A DNA stretch of 64,000 nucleotides, from positions 186,001 through 250,000 of the forward strand of contig MSED01000015.1 of NCBI GenBank assembly GCA_002099365.1. Direction: 5' to 3'. Shown here in pieces: positions 20,550 through 31,675 of this stretch (position 1 is its first letter; each line of letters begins with the position of its first letter). The translations under genes and the position numbers were made by a program. This stretch comes from Phialophora verrucosa. Taxonomy: Eukaryota; Ascomycota; Eurotiomycetes; Chaetothyriales; Herpotrichiellaceae. The notes beneath the pieces are model-generated. The model was not told the origin of the DNA. It searched no databases and saw only the letters and a program-made list of their open reading frames with translations.

Positions 20550-22378
20550 CTAGCAGCTGACATGATACCATGGATCTGGACCAGCTGTTACGAGGAAAGA
20601 CTGTATGCCGCCGCTGAGCTTACCTCGCAGTATGCCAGGACAATCAACGGTCAGGCCAGAAGGTGATAAGATGGCCTTGTTGCACTCTGTCGATGGACCA
20701 TGGTCCCAATCTCTGAAATAGAGGTTGCTGTTGTTGAGAAACGACGCCGGTGCCCACCGAAAGTCCATCTGCTGTAAATGATCCCCATGCCAAAAGATGA
20801 TCTGTTTGCTGATGGTAGGTAAATTGGTGTAAAATATCTCCATACGTTTGTCTTTCTCACTCTCAGACACTCTTTTCACCTGTTCGGAGAACATATTCGC
20901 CAGAGTTGACAAGCATAATGCCTCGTCGGAAGAAGCAGATGTCTTGCGGAACTGTAACGGACGAGACACCCTGTGTAGGACTTTCTCGGCGTAGTCCTCA
21001 TCATTACAACAAAATTCGAAGCTCTTGGTACGCACCCCGGATAGCGGGGTAGAAAATCGCCGTGCTGGTATCTTGCCATCTAGAGTATACCTCGTCAATA
21101 TTCGCGGCGCGGTCGGCAAACTGAATAACCATTTTCCTCGCCAGCACACCTTCCTGGTATGTGCAGAGTCTACATGTCCAACTGCACGTGACAAAGCGCA
21201 GGAGGATACCGAGGTGGGTCAACTTCTTACTGTCCACGTCGAGGAGAGAATGGTCGAGCACCAAAACGGTTTCGGCGTCCCTGTATGTCCTCCGCATGGA
21301 CGCGATTGCCTGATTGTGAGCCCTTCCCGCTCTTTCAGGCATATGCTCGGAGTCGCGGGGGAAGGAAATGGTGTCTAAACAGACAGGCATCGCTGGCTGC
21401 AACATATGAGAGGTCAGATCCTGAAGCCAGTTAAGTTGGGCATTTGTAGATGGCATTGTGGCATGGGTTACCTAGTCCGTCTGACCATACATGAGAAACG
21501 ACGGTGTAGTTGGGGGTGTCAGCAGTGCTTTTCAATCTGAGCTTTGGACCACTCCCCTGGGTGGGATCGATCAGTGGAAGATGTCCCTGTTCGAGAATCT
21601 CGCAAATCTCTAATGGAATTAGGCACGAATTCCTCACAACCATTACAATTGTGGTGTGCGCGTTGGTATTCGCCGGCAACAACGTCATTCGCATAGCAGT
21701 GAATGTCATCGCACCTGTCATGGGAGCCTGGGTCTCTGGGAGGCAACCTGCTTACAAGGGTGAGAGAGTGTAGGTTGAGCATCTTGGTCACTTTCTGGAC
21801 ATCGCTAGGACAACATCCAACTGAGCGCATGTGGTTCTCCAACAACAAATCCGATAATGGCCATTGACAGCTAGGTAGGACGGTTGTACCGGGGTTTATG
21901 GATACTTGTAGGGCATCGCACAATATCATGACAGGGTAGGTGATGAGTTCCAGCTGCTCGTCAATTTCTCCCAGGTCCAAATGTATCCGACCCACGGACT
22001 CGGCTGCCAGTTCAATCGGCTTCTCGATATCTTGCCTGCAGTTGCTTTCTTCAGGTTGAGCACGGCTGAGGAACATGTCATATTACAAACGCCACAAGGG
22101 AGCCGTCGTGACCAGGGGTTGGCCACTTGGACTAACGTCAACAAAGTCGCGTTGTCGTGCATGATGCCCGAACGCTTCGTGAATGAAGCCAAAGGAAAGC
22201 CAAGTTTGAATTGTGTCTGCAAGGGCGGTCTGCGAGTGGTTGTTCTGCTTCGGGCTCACGATGCCGTCCACGGTCCAGCCTGACTTCCTGTCGATGTAGG
22301 TCGAGAAGTCTTGATTCTCATATGGACCCTCATTGGGATCTGGCACAAGTAGGGGATGTCGAAGCAGCGATTTGGCAT
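20550..22378 (-). pseudogene. HET-domain (heterokaryon incompatibility) protein, broken
   Basis: Reading the - strand from an ATG at 22378, pieces of one HET-family protein appear in order but in different frames. N-terminal CFDIPYLCQIP then, after a frame break near 22333, NEGPYENQDFSTYIDRKSGW and QTWLSFGFIHEAFG; an in-frame TAA at 22083-22085; the same frame resumes to RSVGCCPSDVQKVTKMLNL and CNGCEEF; a frame break near 21645; then ILEQGHLPLI and the HET core YTVVSHVWSDGLGNPCHNA; a frame break near 21445 (one extra C in TGCCCAACTT); CLDTISFPRDSE and AIASMRRTYRDAETVLVLD; a frame break near 21015; and finally ASSDEALCLSTLAN and FRWAPASFLNNS. HET proteins trigger cell death when unlike hyphae fuse. 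No gap at these breaks is long enough for an intron, so the gene looks dead, unless the assembly has indel errors. It should be read as a fossil, not a protein. Confidence 0.8.
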
Positions 22379-23108
22379 CGCGACCGGCTGGGAATCAACG
22401 AACGGGAAGGACACAGTCTCCGACAAGGCGCAGAGAGATGCTTGTTAGACCTGCAACATGCATGTCTGCTAGAGGAGGATTGGACCTCACAGCTCTGAGA
22501 CAGCAAACCAATCCAGGCATTGCGGCTGAATTCCAGGTGAGCGCGGCGAGAGCCGGCGCACAATAATTGGCGGCTTGGCAACCAGTTCACGCCAGTCTCT
22601 ACGGAGTCGCACCGCACGAGACACAAGTGATCAATTATGCCTGGCGTCTGTGCCGTCAGAGTATTGAAGAAACCCACCATTGTCGAAGAAACCCAACCTC
22701 GAGTTTACGAGTCCCACACATTCCCCACGTCCTCCATCGGTACTATTCTTGCGCAGCGCTCCAAAGACCAAGTACGGGCAATCTCCGAAATCAACCGGCA
22801 CTAGGCACAGGGATGCGCAGCGAGGTCTGTCCATGCCTGGAAGCTTAACAAGAGGATGCATAACCGGATATTCTTGGGCCGGAGATGTATCTCGGGATCC
22901 CCCAGGTCCGGCTGGTCAACGCTGGCTGTGCTGCCTTTGATTTCCCCACGATCACAACCCCCGCTTGCCAAGGGTCAACACCCGTGATCGAGGCTCTGGA
23001 ACTCTGTCGGCATCTCTCCTAGCCTTCTCGCTTGCCTCGTTCGTCCACTTCCAGTGCCAGCTACAGCTACATAACTTAAGGTAACGCGTCCATTACAGGA
23101 TCAAGTCG
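22379..23108. other. 5' flank shared by HET pseudogene and bZIP gene
   Basis: 730 bp between divergently oriented loci. No gene recognised; the last 150 bp before the bZIP ATG are C/T-rich. Confidence 0.5.
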
Positions 23109-24845
23109 ATGGACGCGACCATGGCTTCTAAGGGACAAGCCGAACCTAATGGATCCAAGGGCAATTCCAGAGCCAGCAGGTTGTCTCCTGCACGGCTGGC
23201 GCGGAAGCGGAAATCAGACAGAGAGTCTCAAAAGGCATCTCGCCTGAAGCAGAAAAACTACATTGCGCATCTCGAAGCACTTGTGCAGTCCTTGGAACCG
23301 ACGGCAGGCTCCAACCCCATCAATCTGCTCAAACAAAAGGGCGCAGAAAATGTCGAGATCCGAAAAGCGCTGGCGAACATTTGCAAAATCGCACAAACTG
23401 CTCTCGGCATGACTGACGGACGCTCTTCGGGGACCTCATTTTCGCCCGACCCAGTTGCCGACTCTGGAGAAAGGAAATCTACGGGATGCGACTCCCCCAA
23501 GATTGAGAAATCCCAGACTCCTGGGACTGCTCAGTCGGTATCCCTCGCATCTGGTCGGCACTCGCTCCCCTTTGGAAGTGTCCACGGAGCAGACGACTCG
23601 GAGGCCCTCGGAGCTAGCACTAACACTCATGCACCCGACCTTCCTTTGATTTTCAGCGACGATGATGATGCAAATTTGGAAGAGTTCATTCAACATGATG
23701 CCCTAGACTTTTCAGTGCAGGGACCTATTTTCCAAGAGGGTTTGGATCCGTTGAATATCGATTCGACCAGAGATGCGCCGACCAAGAATCAGTCTCATCT
23801 CGGCTTCTCGAATTCTTGCCTATCTCCGGAGACTTTGGCTCTACGGGCTTCCTATGGTAGCAATAGCCGGGATTGGCTACACACAGTAAACCTGTTAAGC
23901 GGTCCCGTCGCCTTTCCCCTCGAAACCCCAGATGACGCAAATGATGGAGATATACCAGTTTCCGCGGTGCTACACGGCTGGGATACAGTCAATGCGCGGC
24001 AGCCACTGGATCCGGGATGGAAGGTCCTTCGACAATTCGATCAAAATATCTTCGTCGGCTGTGGCATTGCTGAGAGATTGGCTGTCTTGCGGATTATGAG
24101 GTTGATGTGCCATGTACGTTCCCCAAACCCGAGCCCTGTGGGTGAAATTTGGCCTCAAGTCCTTTGCTGATCGAGTCGACGCAGCATATCAACACTGCAG
24201 AACGCCGCCCCGGATTGCCTGCTTTCATGCTCAAACGGTGGGTCATAGTCCATTTATCGTCACAACACCGTTTGTACTTGCACCCGCTAATTCAAGCTGT
24301 GCCCAGGCCATGTCAGGAACACATCAAACACCATCCGATGATTGACTATCTTGTATGGTAAGGCTTGCGTCTCTCACTACGGCAAAGTAACTTCGGTGAA
24401 AGCGTCAAATCTAACAAAGGACAGGCCCGGTCTTCGTGAAAGACTGATCTTCTCCCAACCTCAATTCGCCGCAGATGCGGATCGGTACGCCGAGCTTTTC
24501 CGCACCAACTTCCGCTTCCTGTGGCCATTCGAGCCTGAGGACATCTACTCCCGAGACCCAAGCACCGGCCGATACTCGTTCTCCGAACAGTTTGTCGGAC
24601 GTGTGGAAGATCTCTCCTGCTGGACGATGGACAACGACTATTTTGTTGCCTTGCCAGAGCTTCTCGGAGACATACCCCGGTTTTCCCCGTCTCCTTCTTA
24701 TAGTTTGAGCCGTCACTCGCCGGCTGCGCAACGGACATCTCAGCGGAGGGCGCTGACAGAGTCAGGAAATGGACATGATCATTCTCAAGACGATAGAGGT
24801 TTTTTCAACACGGACTTTCCTCAGGCTATATGGGGGACAGTGTAA
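23109..24845 (+). CDS. bZIP transcription factor with DUF3425 domain
   Basis: Three exons: 23109-24113, 24185-24357, 24425-24845; introns 71 and 67 bp; 532 aa. The basic region and zipper are at residues ~28-65 (RLARKRKSDRESQKASRLKQ followed by KNYIAHLEALVQSLE). An acidic, Ser-rich middle (~100-270) could be an activation region. The C-terminal half is the fungal DUF3425 domain typical of Aspergillus-type bZIP regulators: LRQFDQNIFVGCGIAERLAV, HRLYLHPLIQAVPRPCQEHI, IDYLVWPGLRERLI (the Trp codon is split by intron 2), and FLWPFEPEDIY. Nuclear regulator, target unknown. Proteins of this architecture often sit beside secondary-metabolite or stress genes; here the convergent neighbour is an MpaB-like oxygenase. 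A start three codons later (second ATG) is possible. Confidence 0.9.
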
Positions 24846-25244
24846 GAAGGGTTTCGCGTGGCATTTTATTTCAGGAAGAAGCCAGGATGGGTCTGCATGG
24901 GGATATTGCAAGCTGCAAGTGCGGGTCATTGTTTGAGAGACGCACTAGTTCCTGACTCTATCGATCTTTCGCGCTCGGCAGGATACCGGCCCCCCCCCCC
25001 CCCCAACCACCTCCAGACCTGCAACACGAAATGAGGAGGTTTCATATGTGCAGCGATGATACGCCAGCGATTTAGGAAGAACACACGGCGCCCGACATGG
25101 CCTCGGCCAGGGTCTCCTTCAGACGTTTGCAGACATTCACAGATGGCCCAGCCCCAAATCGTGGCACACAAGTCATCCGATCTCAAGCCAGTCCCTTCTT
25201 TCCTAGCTTTCACCTACTTGACATGCTTCATAGCTTCGTCAAGT
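24846..25244. other. convergent 3' region with homopolymer
   Basis: 399 bp between bZIP (+) and MpaB-like gene (-). Contains the C15 run; no gene. Confidence 0.5.
24990..25004. repeat. poly(C) run of 15
   Basis: Fifteen consecutive C on the + strand in the convergent intergenic stretch. Length may be polymorphic or a sequencing artefact. Confidence 0.85.
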
Positions 25245-26468
25245 TCAGAACCGGAAAGGACAGCCAAGCACTGCGGCACCCCCCTCGGCGGCATATGCCC
25301 TTTGAGCTTCGGCCTCTTTTAGAACAGCATCTCTCGAAATCTTCTCGAACCCGGCCGGTCCGAGCTCCTCGGGTAAGTAGCCTTCACTTTTAAACTTTGG
25401 ACCGGGCATATACTGTGCGCTGCCGGACAACAAAGCCAGAACCTTATTCCACGCCGTGTCCTTGACGTACCAGGGTTCAATGCTTTGCTGGCTGGGATGA
25501 AGGCGGCCGGACTTACGATCCTCCATTGCCAAAGGATAGAGCGGGCGGAGCCGGGGCAGGAAGAGATGGCGGACCAAAAAGGCACGCAGCCGGAAGAAGC
25601 GATAGACAAGAGTTTGAACCGTTGTCGAAGGCGCATCGTAACCCAATGCTTCCCGCGTTCGGTCTTCCAGCAGCGCCATCATGGCCTTGCGGAACATGCC
25701 ACGAAGAGGGGCCGAGACATGCTTGAGGAAAAAGTCGAGCGACACATCGGCACATATGCGGTTATCGTCCGAGTAGGCCATAGCCGTCTGCTGATATTCC
25801 TCGGCCCACTCTGCCAGCTTCTCGAGCGTGGGAGGAATGTCCTTGATCCCCATCCGGTTGCCAACCTCCCTCCAGTACACGAACAGGGCCACCTTTTCCA
25901 GGTAGGTCAGCTGCCGCCACTCGTACGTGTCGACCCATCGGATGGCCTCCAGGATGTTCACCGCCAGCGTGTGCAGCATCTCCGGCTGCGTGATCTTGTC
26001 TCCATACTGGCGGTGGATCCAGTTCATCTTGGCCAACGCACGGGACCCTCGCTCGCTATCCATGGAGCCGATGACGAACTCGGTCGTGATGAGACCTGTG
26101 TCGTTGATGCGTCGGCCCACGTTCGCGCTGCTGCCCAGCTGGCGCGTCTTGACCAGCAGGCCTGTGCCGGACGCGATGGTGAATGTCTTGAGGAGCGAGA
26201 ACTGCCCGCTGAACGCGTAGATGAAGGGACAGTCGTACAGCATGGAGAGGTGCATGATCTTGTGCGCTGCCTTGTAGTCCATGGCATACGGGTCGCGGAC
26301 GAGCGAGGCATACTGGCGCTCGACCTTGCGCAGGGCCCGGAAGCGCAAGACGCGGACGAGGGCGAGGTAGCCGAGCAGAACGATCGCTATGGTCCACGGG
26401 GACAGGGAGGGCAAGCCATGCGGGACGAAATGCGGGAGTGAATCGGAGGACAGGAGTGATGCAGTCAT
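25245..26468 (-). CDS. ER-bound oxygenase of the MpaB / DUF2236 (rubber oxygenase-like) family
   Basis: Single exon, 407 aa from ATG 26468. An N-terminal signal-anchor helix (WTIAIVLLGYLALVRVL) follows a short lumenal segment, as in MpaB, the ER oxygenase of mycophenolic acid biosynthesis. The DUF2236 body is visible: YDCPFIYAFSGQFSLLKTF, a Gly/Arg-rich LGSSANVGRRINDT, NILEAIRWVDTYEWRQLTYL, an EVGNRMGI block and a terminal CPF (GCPFRF), as MpaB-like proteins also end. DUF2236 proteins bind heme and cleave C=C bonds or oxidise alkenes; the substrate here is unknown. Members also occur outside clusters as general lipid-related enzymes. Upstream in-frame codons to 26657 exist, but no ATG other than one giving a 36-residue extension; 26468 fits the anchor position best. 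Confidence 0.85.
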   Translation of the reverse strand: MTASLLSSDSLPHFVPHGLPSLSPWTIAIVLLGYLALVRVLRFRALRKVERQYASLVRDPYAMDYKAAHKIMHLSMLYDCPFIYAFSGQFSLLKTFTIASGTGLLVKTRQLGSSANVGRRINDTGLITTEFVIGSMDSERGSRALAKMNWIHRQYGDKITQPEMLHTLAVNILEAIRWVDTYEWRQLTYLEKVALFVYWREVGNRMGIKDIPPTLEKLAEWAEEYQQTAMAYSDDNRICADVSLDFFLKHVSAPLRGMFRKAMMALLEDRTREALGYDAPSTTVQTLVYRFFRLRAFLVRHLFLPRLRPLYPLAMEDRKSGRLHPSQQSIEPWYVKDTAWNKVLALLSGSAQYMPGPKFKSEGYLPEELGPAGFEKISRDAVLKEAEAQRAYAAEGGAAVLGCPFRF

Positions 26469-27635
26469 GGTGCGAAATGGCGTCCCAAGCACGAGCACAA
26501 GAATAAGTACAACAGTGGTAGAATCCCCTGGGGACCGAGCAATCTTGACAGGATGCACTTGCGGAGAAAGAAGCATTCGTCCTACTTTATACCAAACCAA
26601 GCTATCCGGAGTAAGCTGCGTGCCTTGTCCATCTATCCATCTATGGCACGCATCCAAGGTCCGGCTTTCCCACCATCAGAAGTACCGGTTGACACTTTTG
26701 ACAGGAGAATTCTCCCGTCAACCAAACCAGTCAGCGAACCATTTAATCAGCCCAGTCAATCAAGCCGACTCGCGCTCGTCCGTGTCAACGATCTCATGCG
26801 GGTGGCGCGACCTAGGCGCTCGGGAGTTACATACATGGGCTGTGCGAGTCAGTTCACTGACGTCGACCCCTTTTTTCGTTCCCTTCCCACCTGACCAACC
26901 TACCTGGTACTCTGTATCGGGAGAAACATCTATTGCTATCTTATGCTATGTGCAGGACCTATACTTGTGCTTTGCAATGCCGAGGGAGCATAACTTCGTG
27001 TACGTGTACTCGGCACACAGTGCTCATCGTACAGTGTCGTGCACAGTGCCCACCACGTTACTGAAGCAGTCACATCAGTCAGTTGCTGTACTGTATGTAC
27101 TATACTCTCTCGGCAACCCGACGTGCCAAGTGCCAGCTCAATTTGTGTCCTGCTTCTGATCGTTGTGGGATGGCTTGGGATCGTGTCTGAGCTTCTCCTA
27201 GGGAACGTCAGCTGAAGATCAATCCCAGATCTCTCACAAGGTCAAGACCTTGCGACAACATCTGGCCAGACGGTGTGCTAGCCACCACTCCATGCAAGTC
27301 TAACTATGAAGACAAACCCATGGCATTGGTGTTATCTGCCTATTTGAACTACAGAGCCAGTGTATGGCTGAGACAGTATTCATACCCCCTTGGCCGCGGA
27401 CCAAATGATCATTCCCTGGTGACCCTCCCTCTCTGTCTGATTTCAGAGCTAGCCGAAAACGCCGATGTTAAGATCGACTTTTGCCAGCCCCCGTCGCTAC
27501 ATTGGTATCATGTTGAAAGCACTTTTGGTCGTTTCACCCATTTCATCTCGGTCATACACCCCACTGACGCCGTCCGCTCGGATCAGGTTGACTGATCGAG
27601 CATAAAACACAATCCCAATGTCTGTTACATGGCTT
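26469..27635. other. intergenic, no gene recognised
   Basis: 1.17 kb upstream of the MpaB-like gene and downstream of MetE. A long + strand frame runs through here and antisense into the oxygenase but has no domain or start context. Repeated ACAGTG words occur at 27020-27075. Confidence 0.5.
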
Positions 27636-30062
27636 TTACTTGGCCGCGACGTACTGGGAACGGAAGCTCTTGGCCGCATTGACCATGTTGGTCAAGGCAG
27701 CCTTGGTCTCCTTCCACTGTCGAGTCTTGAGACCACAATCGGGATCGATCCACAATTGCTCTGGCTTCAAGTACTGCAACATCTCGGCAATTCGGTCGTG
27801 AATTTCCTTCTCGGAAGGAACACGGGGAGAATGAATGTCATAGACACCAGGTCCAATATGACGGGGGTAAGCCTCGTCAACGAAGACTTTGAGAAGTTTA
27901 GCATCAGACTTGCTGTTCTCAATCGAGAGCACATCAGCATCCAGTGCTGCAATGGCATAGAAGAAGTCCTGGAATTCGGAATAGCAGAAGTGGCTGTGGA
28001 TCTGGGTTCCGTCCTCAACGCCTGCTGTAGCGAGGCGGAAGGCATCTACAGCCCACTTGAGGTAGTCTTTTCGTTCCTTGCCAGAGCGGAGGGGAAGACC
28101 CTCTCGCAGGGCAGGTTCGTCGACTTGGATGACATACACGCCCGCCTTCTCAAGATCAACAACCTCATCACGCAGAGCAAGGGCCAGTTGTTGTGCTTGG
28201 ACGGACTGATGAACATCATCACGAGGGAATGACCATCTTAGGCAGGTGATGGGCCCTGTGAGCATGCCCTTCATTGGCTTGCTCGAAATAGAAGCCGCAT
28301 ATTTGGACTCTTTGACTGTCATAGGAGCAGGTCGAGAGATGTCGCCGACGACAATAGGTGGTCGGACACACCGTGAGCCATATGACTGAACCCAGCCATT
28401 GGTGGTGAAGGCATAACCGTTCAGTCGTTCACCGAAGTATTGGACCATGTCGTTTCGTTCCGGTTCACCATGGACATAGACGTCGAGGCCAAGTTCATCT
28501 TGGACCTTAATGACATCCTGGATCTCCTTCTCGATGAACTTCTCATACTCCTCGGCAGTGATCTCGCCCTTGGTGAACCTGTTGCGCTGGATACGGATTT
28601 CCTTGGTTTGAGGGAACGATCCGATAGTCGTGGTAGGGAACAAAGGGAGGTTCAGACGCTTCTGTTGCTGAGCAATCCGCTCAGGAAAAGGTGACTTGCG
28701 GTTGTGCATCTCGGCGTTAACCTTGCTCTGTCGCTCCTTGACGGCCTGATCGTTGGTTCGGCTAGAGGAAGCACGAGCCTGCATCGATTTGGCATTGGCT
28801 TCAAGAGCGTCACGTACGGACGCCGGGCCGTCTGTCACTGCCTTGGCAATGATGTTGATCTCCTTGGCCTTCTCAACAGCGAAGCTGAACCAATCAGCAA
28901 TCTCAGGGTCGAGCTTCTTCTCGCTAGCGAGGGTGTGAGGGGTATGCAAAAGAGAGCTAGAGCTGGCAACGATGACTCTGTCCTTCCCTAGTTTCTGGAT
29001 GGCATTCTCAACAAGCTCAATGGCGCGCTTAAAGTTGGTCTTCCAGATGTTTCGACCGTCAACCACACCTGCTGACAAGACCTGTTGAGGGCCCAATGCA
29101 GATGCCACTGTGTCGAGCTGCTCGGGATTGCGGACAAGATCGACGTGGATGGCATAGAGGTGCTTCAAGGACTCGAGGACATCGATGTTGTGGACGATGT
29201 CACCGAAGTACGTAGCCAGGACGATCTTGGGAGCACTGCTTCCCAGGCCACCCAGCTTTTCGTATGCAGGCTTGAAAGCCTCCTTGACATGTTTTGGCAG
29301 ATCGAAGACCAGAACGGGCTCATCAATCTGCACAGTCTCGGCACCAGCATTCTTCAACTGCTTGAGCAGATCCTCGTAGAGAGGAAGCAGCTTGTCCAGG
29401 GCTGAGATCGGCTCAATGGTCTGACCACGGTCCGCCTTGCCCAGGTAGAGGAAGGAGACAGGTCCCAGGATGACGGGGCGTGTGGTGATGCCAGCTTCTT
29501 TGGCTTCGAGGAACTCGGAGACGGGCTTGGGGTTGGACGAGAGCTTGAAGGTCTGGTTGTCTTGGAGGGTGGGCTTGACGTAGTGGTAGTTTGAGTCGAA
29601 CCACTTCACCATTTCCTACACAAGTCAGTAAAGCTCCGACAGCTGTCCAAAAAGGGCCTACCAATGAGGGCACATCGACCGCAGGAGAGCTGTCGGTGGC
29701 AGGCTTCTGCAGCCCTCGACCCATAGCAAAGTACTCGTCAATGGGAGCCAAGTTGTACTTTGTGTACCGCTCTGGCACAACGCCGAAGAGCTGGATGTGG
29801 TCGAGGACCTGGTCGTAGAAGGCAAAGTCATTGCTTGGGATGATGTCGATGCCAGCATCTTTCTGAATTTTCCAGTGTGCCAGTCTGAGTCTCTTCCCTT
29901 CGGCCAGAAGCTCGTCCTGAGAGAGCTTGCCAGCCCAGTAGGCTTCGGTGGCTTTCTTGAGGTCACGATTGACTCCCATGCGAGGGAAACCGAGGATCGA
30001 GCTGGGGAAGTGTCAGTTGCAGATGGGAGCCAGACTCATTGATTGACTCACGATTGAACCAT
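27636..30062 (-). CDS. cobalamin-independent methionine synthase
   Basis: Equivalent to bacterial metE and yeast MET6. Three exons (- strand): 30052-30062 (only 11 coding bases), 29662-30001, 27636-29615; introns 50 and 46 bp; 776 aa, the usual family length. Exon 1 (MVQ plus two bases) is supported because splicing yields MVQSSILGFPRMGVNRDLKK, the classic N-terminus. The enzyme transfers a methyl group from methyltetrahydrofolate-polyglutamate to homocysteine. Motifs: EMVKWFDSNYHYVKP across intron 2, the linker FPTTTIGSFPQTKEIR, YVHGEPERNDMVQYFGE, and zinc ligands in THSHFCYSEF-type IHSHFCYSEF and DPDCGLKTR. Cytosolic. Head-to-tail with the steroid-reductase-like gene upstream. A TGACTCA (Gcn4/CpcA-type) word at 30044-30050 overlaps the intron-1 donor. 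Confidence 0.97.
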
Positions 30063-30613
30063 CTTCGCAGGTGTCCGTGATATTTTTGGGAAGACGGTGA
30101 AGGAAGCAATACAACCAACCTTCCAGCGAGTCTGCAGGATGAACAGGAAGGGAGGTGAACAAAAACAAAAAGGACGAGAGGCAGGAGGAGACAGAGTCGG
30201 GGCGGTGAGAAATTGTGAGCAGGTCGGAATGTCTGAGTAAGTTCAAAAAAACATTCTGGACTCTCCGAGTGACGGAGACTTCTTTTGGCGGGCTGGTGGG
30301 ATGTTTGGTCTCTTGGCTCCCGCTTCGAGCTTACTATTTACTCCGGACACACACGAAGAAGGCGCCTAGCGGCGACTATTGCCTGCATGAGGCCCTACCA
30401 TCACTGCGTACGTGGCAAGCTAGGCCGATGTAGTCGCCAACGAACCAACAGACGGCGGCCCTTCCTCTGTTGGTTCCTGCGTATCCGACGCCCTCCTAAT
30501 CACGCCATGTGACAAAGCGGTTACATCTTCGGTTTGCCTTCCGAGGTTTATCGCGTTAGGCTGGCATCGTGTGTTCCCAGACCCAGACAAATCTACCTCC
30601 CAACATGAGATGT
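30063..30613. other. MetE promoter region
   Basis: 551 bp upstream of MetE; no gene seen. The ~150 bp next to the start are AG-rich on + (CT-rich on -), consistent with a - strand leader. Confidence 0.5.
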
Positions 30614-31675
30614 TCAAATCTTGATGGGACCAGGAATCGCTGCTGCCCTTCCTCCAACAGCCCGTTTGCCGAACTTTGTCTCGTACCACTTCCGTCCAAC
30701 GACTGCGCGAGGGAGCATGGTCGCAATCTCGCACATCAAAAACCAGAATGCCGCGCTCTTCGATCCCCATCCAAGTCCCCATACTCCTCCGAGAAGCCAG
30801 TACCCTGACCACTCCAGCCACTCCAGAACGTAGTGTGGATACAAGATGTGCTTGAAGAAACCCTCGGCCGGCGGAATCACGTATACTTTGTCGTAAGTAA
30901 TGACCGCTTTACCCTCTGCCTTCGCTTTCCGTCGCGCTGCTCCCCGCCGCATCTCATAGAGCCTCGTCTCTGTCCAGATGTTCCCTGCCAGCCCCAGCAG
31001 AAACATCGTGACGCCCACGATTGAACCGAAGGAGACTATGGGCCGACTTCCAGCCTCCACGTCTAGCACCGAATATACGAGCCAAGCTGCAATGCTCGTC
31101 GAGTTCGTAAACTGAAAGACCATCATAAACATCGTGACAAATACGTGGATGGGTGACATGCTTGGGTTGAGGTATAGCGGGCTGACGAGAGCACGGTTGA
31201 CGTAGTGAAGAAGATAGAGGCAGGCCAGAATCACGTTCTGGACAGGTAGACCTAACCCTAAGGAACTGGTTGCCACTTCCTGTGGAGGTCTGAGCTTCGA
31301 AGGCAGAGCTGTCAGGATGTAGATGAGGTTCACGGGACCGACCAGTTCGGCTGCAGCCCATGCGTAGCGTCCGGGCAAATTGAAACGAGATGTAGTATAC
31401 GATGTTTTGCCCATGGCTTGTAGCTGATTTAATGGGGTCCATTGCGCAATAGAGACCTGTGGCAGTCTTGTCAGAAAGGAAGTTACGGTGCTTCAGAGGT
31501 ATGTCGATTCAATCTCAACTCAGAGATATGTGCGTGTAAATGCTGTGCACTTCAGTTTCCTTTGGGTACTCACCGGGATATACAATCGAAAGATATTGAG
31601 CGCCAACTCCGCCGCTCGTGGAGTTGGAGGAAAGAACTCCCCTAAAGAAGGCAGATTAGAGAGATACGACGCCAT
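30614..31675 (-). CDS. steroid 5-alpha-reductase-family (SRD5A C-terminal domain) membrane oxidoreductase
   Basis: Two exons on the - strand: 31574-31675 and 30614-31456 (intron 117 bp, phase 0), 314 aa. Splicing joins LNIFRLYIP to VSIAQWTPLNQLQAMGKTS, producing the full-length fungal form; the second exon alone would begin at MGKTS. About six hydrophobic helices. The C-terminal catalytic/NADPH-binding half is recognisable: NIWTETRLYEMRR, ITYDKVYVIPPAEGFFKHI, YPHYVLEWLEWSGYWLLGG and the closing ARG-type WYETKFG. Family members reduce conjugated C=C bonds in steroids or polyprenols (and very-long-chain enoyl-CoA in relatives). ER location inferred. Substrate in this fungus unknown. Confidence 0.87.

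Noticed and set aside
25485..26441. 318-codon + strand frame
   Set aside because: Antisense of the MpaB-like oxygenase; no recognisable domain.
26389..27159. 256-codon + strand frame across the MpaB upstream region
   Set aside because: Composition is random-like, no family motif, and it overlaps the oxygenase start antisense.
31251..31263. CCTAACCCTAAGG inside the SRD5A-like exon as a third telomere motif
   Set aside because: It is coding sequence (Leu-Gly-Leu-Gly), so chance codon use explains it.
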